A DNA stretch of 64,000 nucleotides, taken from positions 34,504,129-34,568,128 of the forward strand of contig OY743180.1 in the NCBI GenBank assembly GCA_963555705.1. Direction: 5' to 3'. Shown piece by piece: positions 36,977 to 51,100 of the stretch. The first letter of the stretch is position 1. Each line of letters begins with the position of its first letter. The translations under genes were made by a program, and so were the position numbers. The notes beneath the pieces are model-generated. The model had not been told where the DNA came from. It searched no databases and was given only the letters and a program-made list of their open reading frames with translations. The DNA is from Ligustrum vulgare. Lineage: Eukaryota; Streptophyta; Magnoliopsida; Lamiales; Oleaceae.

Positions 36977-39900
36977 TCTTACTTGTACTCATGAAATTTT
37001 AATAACCGCTCCTACCTATTGTTACTCTTACCCCTATTCGTTAAAATTTAGTGTCTACTTCGACTATTACCCGTACTCTTATAATAGTTATTACTCGCTT
37101 CACTCCTTCTCAGACTCCTATTATCTCAAGTAATCTACATCAAAGATACAATAATAATAAATTCAATATTGAAGTCTAAATCGAACTCGACATAATAAAC
37201 ATTTAACTAAAAGAAATACTTCCCTTATAAAAGAGGCTAGGTTGTCGGCATATCGAGTGTGTAGTGTCAAAACCGCTCCAAAAGACCAGTATTCTACGAG
37301 CACGTCTTTTGCAATCAATACAAATAATCACTGGCAAGCAAGTCTTAAAAAATATTTTAAAGTGTACAAAAATAAACTGTGCAATAATAAATATATAGCA
37401 ATACAAAAACATGAAATTTTAAGAACCGTCCTACCTATTGTTACTCGGATTCGTTAAAATTTGGTGTCTACTTCGAATATTCCTCAACCTATGACTTACC
37501 TACTCCTAGAACTACCCGTACTCGTGTAATAGTTATTACTCACTTCACTCCTACTCCGACTCCTATTAACTCAAGTAATCTACATCAAACGCACAATAAT
37601 TATAAATTCAATATTGAAAACTAAATCGAGCTTCTAACTAAAAGATGTGCTTCCCTTGGAAGCGGCTAAGTTGTCCATATTCTCAGTGTATAGAGTCGAA
37701 ACCATTCCAAAAGATCAGTATTCTACGACCACACCTTCTGTAATCAATACAAATAATCAATCATCGTTAAGAAAATCTTAAAAATTATTTTAAAAGTATA
37801 CAAAAATAAATTGTACAATAATAAATCTATTGCAATACAAAAATATGAAATTTTATAAACTTCTCTTACTCCAAATAAAAAAATTTCAGTAAGTATTCCT
37901 CACAATTGTTACTCTTAATCCCATATTTGTTAAACCTTAGTTCCTATTTCCACTTACACTCGTACTGCGACATACCTATCCCAAGACCTTCCCCTATCCA
38001 AATAAAAGTTATCAACCTCTTCAACTGCTACTCTGACTCCTATTAACTCAGGAAATCTACTTCAAACGTACAGTAATAATGAATTCAAAATTGAAAACAA
38101 AATCTAACAAGCCATAAGAATTTAAATAAATAAACTGCTTCTCTTACGAGCAGCTGGGTTGCAGCCAGTCCAAGTGTCCATATTGAAAAGCATCCCGAAA
38201 AGATATGAATTCTACGTAAGCTGCTTCTGTAATCGTTAATAACAATCATTCTCAAGCAAATCTTAACAAATATTTAAAAGAAAATAATAGAACGCAATGC
38301 AATAATAAATATATAGCGATATAAGAAGCTGAATTTCCATACACCACTCTTACTTCTACTCATGAAATTTTAATAACCGCTCCTACCTATTGTTACTCTT
38401 ACCCCTATTCGTTAAAATTTAGTGTCTACTTCGACTATTACCCGTACTCTTATAATAGTTATTACTCGCTTCACTCCTTCTCAGACTCCTATTATCTCAA
38501 GTAATCTACATCAAAGATACAATAATAATAAATTCAATATTGAAGTCTAAATCGAACTCGACATAATAAACATTTAACTAAAAGAAATACTTCCCTTATA
38601 AAAGAGGCTAGGTTGTCGGCATATCGACTGTGTAGTGTCAAAACCGCTCCAAAAGACCAGTATTCTACGAGCACGTCTTTTGCAATCAATACAAATAATC
38701 ACTGGCAAGAAAGTCTTAAAAAATATTTTAAAGTGTACAAAAATAAACTGTGCAATAATAAATATATAGCAATACAAAAACATGAAATTTTAACAACCGT
38801 CCTACCTATTGTTACTCGGATTCGTTAAAATTTGGTGTCTACTTCGAATATTCCTCAACCTATGACTTACCTACTCCTAGAACTACCCGTACTCGTGTAA
38901 TAGTTATTACTCACTTCACTCCTACTCCGACTCCTATTAACTCAAGTAATCTACATCAAACGCACAATAATTATAAATTCAATATTGAAAACTAAATCGA
39001 GCTTCTAACTAAAAGATGTGCTTCCCTTGGAAGCGGCTAAGTTGTCCATATTCTCAGTGTATAGAGTCGAAACCATTCCAAAAGATCAGTATTCTACGAC
39101 CACACCTTCTGTAATCAATACAAATAATCAATCATCGTTAAGAAAATCTTAAAAATTATTTTAAAAGTATACAAAAATAAATTGTACAATAATAAATCTA
39201 TTGCAATACAAAAATATGAAATTTTATAAACTTCTCTTACTCCAAATAAAAAAATTTCAGTAAGTATTCCTCACAATTGTTACTCTTAATCCCATATTTG
39301 TTAAACCTTAGTTCCTATTTCCACTTACACTCGTACTGCGACATACCTATCCCAAGACCTTCCCCTATCCAAATAAAAGTTATCAACCTCTTCAACTGCT
39401 ACTCTGACTCCTATTAACTCAGGAAATCTACTTCAAACGTACAGTAATAATGAATTCAAAATTGAAAACAAAATCTAACAAGCCATAAGAATTTAAATAA
39501 ATAAACTGCTTCTCTTACGAGCAGCTGGGTTGCAGCCAGTCCAAGTGTCCATATTGAAAAGCATCCCGAAAAGATATGAATTCTACGTAAGCTGCTTCTG
39601 TAATCGTTAATAACAATCATTCTCAAGCAAATCTTAACAAATATTTAAAAGAAAATAATAGAACGCAATGCAATAATAAATATATAGCGATATAAGAAGC
39701 TGAATTTCCATACACCACTCTTACTTCTACTCATGAAATTTTAATAACCGCTCCTACCTATTGTTACTCTTACCCCTATTCGTTAAAATTTAGTGTCTAC
39801 TTCGACTATTACCCGTACTCTTATAATAGTTATTACTCGCTTCACTCCTTCTCAGACTCCTATTATCTCAAGTAATCTACATCAAAGATACAATAATAAT

Positions 39901-42686
39901 AAATTCAATATTGAAGTCTAAATCGAACTCGACATAATAAACATTTAACTAAAAGAAATACTTCCCTTATAAAAGAGGCTAGGTTGTCGGCATATCGAGT
40001 GTGTTGTGTCAAAACCGCTCCAAAAGACCAGTATTCTACGAGCACGTCTTTTGCAATCAATACAAATAATCACTGGCAAGCAAGTCTTAAAAAATATTTT
40101 AAAGTGTACAAAAATAAACTGTGCAATAATAAATATATAGCAATACAAAAACATGAAATTTTAAGAACCGTCCTACCTATTGTTACTCGGATTCGTTAAA
40201 ATTTGGTGTCTACTTCGAATATTCCTCAACCTATGAATTACCTACTCCTAGAACTACCCGTACTCGTGTAATAGTTATTACTCACTTTACTCCTACTCCG
40301 ACTCCTATTAACTCAAGTAATCTACATCAAACGCACAATAATTATAAATTCAATATTGAAAACTAAATCGAGCTTCTAACTAAAACATGTGCTTCCCTTG
40401 GAAGCGGCTAAGTTGTCCATATTCTCAGTGTATAAAGTCGAAACCATTCCAAAAGATCAGTATTATACGACCACACCTTCTGTAATCAATACAAATAATC
40501 AATCATCGTCAAGAAAATCTTAAAAAGTATTTTAAAAATATACAAAAATAAATTGTACAATAATAAATCTATTGCAATACAAAAATATGAAATTTCATAA
40601 ACTTCTCTTACTCCAAATAAAAAAATTTCAGTAAGTAATCCTCACAATTGTTACTCTTAATCCCATATTTGTTAAACTTTAGTTCCTATTTCCACTTACA
40701 CTCGTACTGCGACATACCTATCCCAAGACCTTCCCCTATCCAAATAAAAGTTATCAACCTCTTCAACTGCTACTCTGACTCCTATTAACTCAGGAAATCT
40801 ACTTCAAACGTACAGTAATAATGAATTCAAAATTGAAAACAAAATCTAACAAGCCATAAGAATTTAAATAAATAAACTGCTTCTCTTACGAGCAGCTGGG
40901 TTGCAGCCAGTCCAAGTGTCCATATTGAAAAGCATCCCGAAAAGATATGAATTCTACGTAAGGTGCTTCTGTAATCGTTAATAACAATCATTCTCAAGCA
41001 AATCTTAACAAATATTTAAAAGAAAATAATAGAACGCAATGCAATAATAAATATATAGCGATATAAGAAGCTGAATTTCCATACACCACTCTTACTTCTA
41101 CTCATGAAATTTTAATAACCACTCCTACCTATTGTTACTCTTACCCCTATTCGTTAAAATTTAGTGTCTACTTCGACTATTACCCGTACTCTTATAATAG
41201 TTATTACTCGCTTCACTCCTTCTCAGACTCCTATTATCTCAAGTAATCTACATCAAAGATACAATAATAATAAATTCAATATTGAAGTCTAAATCGAACT
41301 CGACATAATAAACATTTAACTAAAAGAAATACTTCCCTTATAAAAGAGGCTAGGTTGTCGGCATATCGAGTGTGTAGTGTCAAAACCGCTCCAAAAGACC
41401 AGTATTCTACGAGCACGTCTTTTGCAATCAATACAAATAATCACTGGCAAGCAAGTCTTAAAAAATATTTTAAAGTGTACAAAAATAAACTGTGCAATAA
41501 TAAATATATAGCAATACAAAAACATGAAATTTTAACAACCGTCCTACCTATTGTTACTCGGATTCGTTAAAATTTGGTGTCTACTTCGAATATTCCTCAA
41601 CCTATGACTTACCTACTCCTAGAACTACCCGTACTCGTGTAATAGTTATTACTCACTTCACTCCTACTCCGACTCCTATTAACTCAAGTAATCTAAATCA
41701 AACGCACAATAATTATAAATTCAATATTGAAAACTAAATCGAGCTTCTAACTAAAAGATGTGCTTCCCTTGGAAGCGGCTAAGTTGTCCATATTCTCAGT
41801 GTATAGAGTCGAAACCATTCCAACAGATCAGTATTCTATGACCACACCTTCTGTAATCAATACAAATAATCAATCATCGTCAAGAAAATCTTAAAAATTA
41901 TTTTAAAAGTATACAAAAATAAATTGTACAATAATAAATCTATTGCAATACAAAAATATGAAATTTCATAAACTTCTCTTACTCCAAATAAAAAAATTTC
42001 AGTAAGTATTCCTCACAATTGTTACTCTTAATCCCATATTTGTTAAACCTTAGTTCCTATTTCCACTTACACTCGTACTGCGACATACCTATCCCAAGAC
42101 CTTCCCCTATCCAAATAAAAGTTATCAACCTCTTCAACTGCTACTCTGACTCCTATTAACTCAGGAAATCTACTTCAAACGTACAGTAATAATGAATTCA
42201 AAATTGAAAACAAAATCTAACAAGCAATAAGAATTTAAATAAATAAACTGCTTCTCTTACGAGCAGCTGGGTTGCAGCCAGTCCAAGTGTCCATATTGAA
42301 AAGCATCCCGAAAAGATATGAATTCTACGTAAGCTGCTTCTTTAATCGTTAATAACAATCATTCTGAAGCAAATCTTAACAAATATTTAAAAGAAAATAA
42401 TAGAACGCAATGCAATAATAAATATATAGCGATATAAGAAGCTGAATTTCCATACACCACTCTTACTTCTACTCATGAAATTTTAATAACCGCTCCTACC
42501 TATTGTTACTCTTACCCCTATTCGTTAAAATTTAGTGTCTACTTCGACTATTACCCGTACTCTTATAATAGTTATTACTCGCTTCACTCCTTCTCAGACT
42601 CCTATTATCTCAAGTAATCTACATCAAAGATACAATAATAATAAATTCAATATTGAAGTCTAAATCGAACTCGACATAATAAACAT

Positions 42687-45600
42687 TTAACTAAAAGAAA
42701 TACTTCCCTTATAAAAGAGGCTAGGTTGTCGGCATATCGACTGTGTAGTGTCAAAACCGCTCCAAAAGACCAGTATTCTACGAGCACGTCTTTTGCAATC
42801 AATACAAATAATCACTGGCAAGAAAGTCTTAAAAAATATTTTAAAGTGTACAAAAATAAACTGTGCAATAATAAATATATAGCAATACAAAAACATGAAA
42901 TTTTAACAACCGTCCTACCTATTGTTACTCGGATTCGTTAAAATTTGGTGTCTACTTCGAATATTCCTCAACCTATGACTTACCTACTCCTAGAACTACC
43001 CGTACTCGTGTAATAGTTATTACTCACTTCACTCCTACTCCGACTCCTATTAACTCAAGTAATCTACATCAAACGCACAATAATTATAAATTCAATATTG
43101 AAAACAAAATCGAGCTTCTAACTAAAAGATGTGCTTCCCTTGGAAGCGGCTAAGTTGTCCATATTCTCAGTGTATAGAGTCGAAACCATTCCAACAGATC
43201 AGTATTCTACGACCACACCTTCTGTAATCAATACAAATAATCAATCATCGTCAAGAAAATCTTAAAAATTATTTTAAAAGTATACAAAAATAAATTGTAC
43301 AATAATAAATCTATTGCAATACAAAAATATGAAATTTCATAAACTTCTCTTACTCCAAATAAAAAAAATTTAGTAAGTATTCCTCACAATTGTTACTCTT
43401 AATCCCATATTTGTTAAACCTTAGTTCCTATTTCCACTTACACTCGTACTGTGACATACCTATCCCAAGACCTTCCCCTATCCAAATAAAAGTTATCAAC
43501 CTCTTCAACTGCTACTCTGACTCCTATTAACTCAGGAAATCTACTTCAAACGTACAGTAATAATGAATTCAAAATTGAAAACAAAATCTAACAAGCCATA
43601 AGAATTTAAATAAATAAACTGCTTCTCTTACGAGCAGCTGGGTTGCAGCCACTCCAAGTGTCCATATTGAAAAGCATGCCGAAAAGATATGAATTCTACG
43701 TAAGCTGCTTCTGTAATCGTTAATAACAATCATTCTCAAGCAAATCTTAACAAATATTTAAAAGAAAATAATAGAACGCAATGCAATAATAAATATATAG
43801 CGATATAAGAAGCTGAATTTCCATACACCACTCTTACTTCTACTCATGAAATTTTAATAACCGCTCCTACCTATTGTTACTCTTACCCCTATTCGTTAAA
43901 ATTTAGTGTCTACTTCGACTATTACCCGTACTCTTATAATAGTTATTACTCGCTTCACTCCTTCTCAGACTCCTATTATCTCAAGTAATCTACATCAAAG
44001 ATACAATAATAATAAATTCAATATTGAAGTCTAAATCGAACTCGACATAATAAACATTTAACTAAAAGAAATACTTCCCTTATAAAAGAGGCTAGGTTGT
44101 CGGCATATCGAGTGTGTAGTGTCAAAACCGCTCCAAAAGACCAGTATTCTACGAGCACGTCTTTTGCAATCAATACAAATAATCACTGGCAAGAAAGTCT
44201 TAAAAAATATTTTAAAGTGTACAAAAATAAACTGTGCAATAATAAATATATAGCAATACAAAAACATGAAATTTTAACAACCGTCCTACCTATTGTTACT
44301 CGGATTCGTTAAAATTTGGTGTCTACTTCGAATATTCCTCAACCTATGACTTACCTACTCCTAGAACTACCCGTACTCGTGTAATAGTTATTACTCACTT
44401 CACTCCTACTCCGACTCCTATTAACTCAAGTAATCTAAATCAAACGCACAATAATTATAAATTCAATATTGAAAACTAAATCGAGCTTCTAACTAAAAGA
44501 TGTGCTTCCCTTGGAAGCGGCTAAGTTGTCCATATTCTCAGTGTATAGAGTCGAAACCATTCCAACAGATCAGTATTCTACGACCACACCTTCTGTAATC
44601 AATACAAATAATCAATCATCGTCAAGAAAATCTTAAAAATTATTTTAAAAGTATACAAAAATAAATTGTACAATAATAAATCTATTGCAATACAAAAATA
44701 TGAAATTTCATAAACTTCTCTTACTCCAAATAAAAAAAATTCAGTAAGTATTCCTCACAATTGTTACTCTTAATCCCATATTTGTTAAACCTTAGTTCCT
44801 ATTTCCACTTACACTCGTACTGCGACATACCTATCCCAAGACCTTCCCCTATCCAAATAAAAGTTATCAACCTCTTCAACTGCTACTCTGACTCCTATTA
44901 ACTCAGGAAATCTACTTCAAACGTACAGTAATAATGAATTCAAAATTGAAAACAAAATCTAACAAGCCATAAGAATTTAAATAAATAAACTGCTTCTCTT
45001 ACGAGCAGCTGGGTTGCAGCCAGTCCAAGTGTCCATATTGAAAAGCATCCCGAAAAGATATGAATTCTACGTAAGCTGCTTCTGTAATCGTTAATAACAA
45101 TCATTCTGAAGCAAATCTTAACAAATATTTAAAAGAAAATAATAGAACGCAATGCAATAATAAATATATAGCGATATAAGAAGCTGAATTTCCATACACC
45201 ACTCTTACTTCTACTCATGAAATTTTAATAACCGCTCCTACCTATTGTTACTCTTACCCCTATTCGTTAAAATTTAGTGTCTACTTCGACTATTACCCGT
45301 ACTCTTATAATAGTTATTACTCGCTTCACTCCTTCTCAGACTCCTATTATCTCAAGTAATCTACATCAAAGATACAATAATAATAAATTCAATATTGAAG
45401 TCTAAATCGAACTCGACATAATAAACATTTAACTAAAAGAAATACTTCCCTTATAAAAGAGGCTCGGTTGTCGGCATATCGACTGTGTAGTGTCAAAACC
45501 GCTCCAAAAGACCAGTATTCTACGAGCACGTCTTTTGCAATCAATACAAATAATCACTGGCAAGAAAGTCTTAAAAAATATTTTAAAGTGTACAAAAATA

Positions 45601-48170
45601 AACTGTGCAATAATAAATATATAGCAATACAAAAACATGAAATTTTAACAACCGTCCTACCTATTGTTACTCGGATTCGTTAAAATTTGGTGTCTACTTC
45701 GAATATTCCTCAACCTATGACTTACCTACTCCTAGAACTACCCGTACTCGTGTAATAGTTATTACTCACTTCACTCCTACTCCGACTCCTATTAACTCAA
45801 GTAATCTACATCAAACGCACAATAATTATAAATTCAATATTGAAAACTAAATCGAGCTTCTAACTAAAAGATGTGCTTCCCTTGGAAGCGGCTAAGTTGT
45901 CCATATTCTCAGTGTATAGAGTCGAAACCATTCCAACAGATCAGTATTCTACGACCACACCTTCTGTAATCAATACAAATAATCAATCATCGTCAAGAAA
46001 ATCTTAAAAATTATTTTAAAAGTATACAAAAATAAATTGTACAATAATAAATCTATTGCAATACAAAAATATGAAATTTCATAAACTTCTCTTACTCCAA
46101 ATAAAAAAAATTCAGTAAGTATTCCTCACAATTGTTACTCTTAATCCCATATTTGTTAAACCTTAGTTCCTATTTCCACTTACACTCGTACTGTGACATA
46201 CCTATCCCAAGACCTTCCCCTATCCAAATAAAAGTTATCAACCTCTTCAACTGCTACTCTGACTCCTATTAACTCAGGAAATCTACTTCAAACGTACAGT
46301 AATAATGAATTCAAAATTGAAAACAAAATCTAACAAGCCATAAGAATTTAAATAAATAAACTGCTTCTCTTACGAGCAGCTGGGTTGCAGCCACTCCAAG
46401 TGTCCATATTGAAAAGCATGCCGAAAAGATATGAATTCTACGTAAGCTGCTTCTGTAATCGTTAATAACAATCATTCTCAAGCAAATCTTAACAAATATT
46501 TAAAAGAAAATAATAGAACGCAATGCAATAATAAATATATAGCGATATAAGAAGCTGAATTTCCATACACCACTCTTACTTCTACTCATGAAATTTTAAT
46601 AACCGCTCCTACCTATTGTTACTCTTACCCCTATTCGTTAAAATTTAGTGTCTACTTCGACTATTACCCGTACTCTTATAATAGTTATTACTCGCTTCAC
46701 TCCTTCTCAGACTCCTATTATCTCAAGTAATCTACATCAAAGATACAATAATAATAAATTCAATATTGAAGTCTAAATCGAACTCGACATAATAAACATT
46801 TAACTAAAAGAAATACTTCCCTTATAAAAGAGGCTAGGTTGTCGGCATATCGAGTGTGTAGTGTCAAAACCGCTCCAAAAGACCAGTATTCTACGAGCAC
46901 GTCTTTTGCAATCAATACAAATAATCACTGGCAAGAAAGTCTTAAAAAATATTTTAAAGTGTACAAAAATAAACTGTGCAATAATAAATATATAGCAATA
47001 CAAAAACATGAAATTTTAACAACCGTCCTACCTATTGTTACTCGGATTCGTTAAAATTTGGTGTCTACTTCGAATATTCCTCAACCTATGACTTACCTAC
47101 TCCTAGAACTACCCGTACTCGTGTAATAGTTATTACTCAATTCACTCCTACTCCGACTCCTATTAACTCAAGTAATCTAAATCAAACGCACAATAATTAT
47201 AAATTCAATATTGAAAACTAAATCGAGCTTCTAACTAAAAGATGTGCTTCCCTTGGAAGCGGCTAAGTTGTCCATATTCTCAGTGTATAGAGTCGAAACC
47301 ATTCCAACAGATCAGTATTCTACGACCACACCTTCTGTAATCAATACAAATAATCAATCATCGTCAAGAAAATCTTAAAAATTATTTTAAAAGTATACAA
47401 AAATAAATTGTACAATAATAAATCTATTGCAATACAAAAATATGAAATTTCATAAACTTCTCTTACTCCAAATAAAAAAAATTCAGTAAGTATTCCTCAC
47501 AATTGTTACTCTTAATCCCATATTTGTTAAACCTTAGTTCCTATTTCCACTTACACTCGTACTGCGACATACCTATCCCAAGACCTTCCCCTATCCAAAT
47601 AAAAGTTATCAACCTCTTCAACTGCTACTCTGACTCCTATTAACTCAGGAAATCTACTTCAAACGTACAGTAATAATGAATTCAAAATTGAAAACAAAAT
47701 CTAACAAGCCATAAGAATTTAAATAAATAAACTGCTTCTCTTACGAGCAGCTGGGTTGCAGCCAGTCCAAGTGTCCATATTGAAAAGCATCCCGAAAAGA
47801 TATGAATTCTACGTAAGCTGCTTCTGTAATCGTTAATAACAATCATTCTGAAGCAAATCTTAACAAATATTTAAAAGAAAATAATAGAACGCAATGCAAT
47901 AATAAATATATAGCGATATAAGAAGCTGAATTTCCATACACCACTCTTACTTCTACTCATGAAATTTTAATAACCGCTCCTACCTATTGTTACTCTTACC
48001 CCTATTCGTTAAAATTTAGTGTCTACTTCGACTATTACCCGTACTCTTATAATAGTTATTACTCGCTTCACTCCTTCTCAGACTCCTATTATCTCAAGTA
48101 ATCTACATCAAAGATACAATAATAATAAATTCAATATTGAAGTCTAAATCGAACTCGACATAATAAACAT
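42687..48170. repeat. 2742-bp dimeric higher-order repeat (second set)
   Basis: Monomers at 42687 and 45429 share CATATCGACTGTGTAG in C and, in the following subunits, CTGTGACATACC, CAGCCACTCC and AGCATGCCG. Monomers at 44058 and 46800 share CATATCGAGTGTGTAG with AATCTAAATC and ATTCTGAAGC. The two types alternate over four monomers. Three more copies of the CGACTGTG type follow at 48171, 49542 and 50913 without alternation. Confidence 0.8.
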
Positions 48171-51100
48171 TTAACTAAAAGAAATACTTCCCTTATAAAA
48201 GAGGCTCGGTTGTCGGCATATCGACTGTGTAGTGTCAAAACCGCTCCAAAAGACCAGTATTCTACGAGCACGTCTTTTGCAATCAATACAAATAATCACT
48301 GGCAAGAAAGTCTTAAAAAATATTTTAAAGTGTACAAAAATAAACTGTGCAATAATAAATATATAGCAATACAAAAACATGAAATTTTAACAACCGTCCT
48401 ACCTATTGTTACTCGGATTCGTTAAAATTTGGTGTCTACTTCGAATATTCCTCAACCTATGACTTACCTACTCCTAGAACTACCCGTACTCGTGTAATAG
48501 TTATTACTCACTTCACTCCTACTCCGACTCCTATTAACTCAAGTAATCTACATCAAACGCACAATAATTATAAATTCAATATTGAAAACTAAATCGAGCT
48601 TCTAACTAAAAGATGTGCTTCCCTTGGAAGCGGCTAAGTTGTCCATATTCTCAGTGTATAGAGTCGAAACCATTCCAACAGATCAGTATTCTACGACCAC
48701 ACCTTCTGTAATCAATACAAATAATCAATCATCGTCAAGAAAATCTTAAAAATTATTTTAAAAGTATACAAAAATAAATTGTACAATAATAAATCTATTG
48801 CAATACAAAAATATGAAATTTCATAAACTTCTCTTACTCCAAATAAAAAAAATTCAGTAAGTATTCCTCACAATTGTTACTCTTAATCCCATATTTGTTA
48901 AACCTTAGTTCCTATTTCCACTTACACTCGTACTGCGACATACCTATCCCAAGACCTTCCCCTATCCAAATAAAAGTTATCAACCTCTTCAACTGCTACT
49001 CTGACTCCTATTAACTCAGGAAATCTACTTCAAACGTACAGTAATAATGAATTCAAAATTGAAAACAAAATCTAACAAGCCATAAGAATTTAAATAAATA
49101 AACTGCTTCTCTTACGAGCAGCTGGGTTGCAGCCAGTCCAAGTGTCCATATTGAAAAGCATCCCGAAAAGATATGAATTCTACGTAAGCTGCTTCTGTAA
49201 TCGTTAATAACAATCATTCTGAAGCAAATCTTAACAAATATTTAAAAGAAAATAATAGAACGCAATGCAATAATAAATATATAGCGATATAAGAAGCTGA
49301 ATTTCCATACACCACTCTTACTTCTACTCATGAAATTTTAATAACCGCTCCTACCTATTGTTACTCTTACCCCTATTCGTTAAAATTTAGTGTCTACTTC
49401 GACTATTACCCGTACTCTTATAATAGTTATTACTCGCTTCACTCCTTCTCAGACTCCTATTATCTCAAGTAATCTACATCAAAGATACAATAATAATAAA
49501 TTCAATATTGAAGTCTAAATCGAACTCGACATAATAAACATTTAACTAAAAGAAATACTTCCCTTATAAAAGAGGCTCGGTTGTCGGCATATCGACTGTG
49601 TAGTGTCAAAACCGCTCCAAAAGACCAGTATTCTACGAGCACGTCTTTTGCAATCAATACAAATAATCACTGGCAAGAAAGTCTTAAAAAATATTTTAAA
49701 GTGTACAAAAATAAACTGTGCAATAATAAATATATAGCAATACAAAAACATGAAATTTTAACAACCGTCCTACCTATTGTTACTCGGATTCGTTAAAATT
49801 TGGTGTCTACTTCGAATATTCCTCAACCTATGACTTACCTACTCCTAGAACTACCCGTACTCGTGTAATAGTTATTACTCACTTCACTCCTACTCCGACT
49901 CCTATTAACTCAAGTAATCTACATCAAACGCACAATAATTATAAATTCAATATTGAAAACTAAATCGAGCTTCTAACTAAAAGATGTGCTTCCCTTGGAA
50001 GCGGCTAAGTTGTCCATATTCTCAGTGTATAGAGTCGAAACCATTCCAACAGATCAGTATTCTACGACCACACCTTCTGTAATCAATACAAATAATCAAT
50101 CATCGTCAAGAAAATCTAAAAAATTATTTTAAAAGTATACAAAAATAAATTGTACAATAATAAATCTATTGCAATACAAAAATATGAAATTTCATAAACT
50201 TCTCTTACTCCAAATAAAAAAAATTCAGTAAGTATTCCTCACAATTGTTACTCTTAATCCCATATTTGTTAAACCTTAGTTCCTATTTCCACTTACACTC
50301 GTACTGCGACATACCTATCCCAAGACCTTCCCCTATCCAAATAAAAGTTATCAACCTCTTCAACTGCTACTCTGACTCCTATTAACTCAGGAAATCTACT
50401 TCAAACGTACAGTAATAATGAATTCAAAATTGAAAACAAAATCTAACAAGCCATAAGAATTTAAATAAATAAACTGCTTCTCTTACGAGCAGCTGGGTTG
50501 CAGCCAGTCCAAGTGTCCATATTGAAAAGCATCCCGAAAAGATATGAATTCTACGTAAGCTGCTTCTGTAATCGTTAATAACAATCATTCTGAAGCAAAT
50601 CTTAACAAATATTTAAAAGAAAATAATAGAACGCAATGCAATAATAAATATATAGCGATATAAGAAGCTGAATTTCCATACACCACTCTTACTTCTACTC
50701 ATGAAATTTTAATAACCGCTCCTACCTATTGTTACTCTTACCCCTATTCGTTAAAATTTAGTGTCTACTTCGACTATTACCCGTACTCTTATAATAGTTA
50801 TTACTCGCTTCACTCCTTCTCAGACTCCTATTATCTCAAGTAATCTACATCAAAGATACAATAATAATAAATTCAATATTGAAGTCTAAATCGAACTCGA
50901 CATAATAAACATTTAACTAAAAGAAATACTTCCCTTATAAAAGAGGCTCGGTTGTCGGCATATCGACTGTGTAGTGTCAAAACCGCTCCAAAAGACCAGT
51001 ATTCTACGAGCACGTCTTTTGCAATCAATACAAATAATCACTGGCAAGAAAGTCTTAAAAAATATTTTAAAGTGTACAAAAATAAACTGTGCAATAATAA

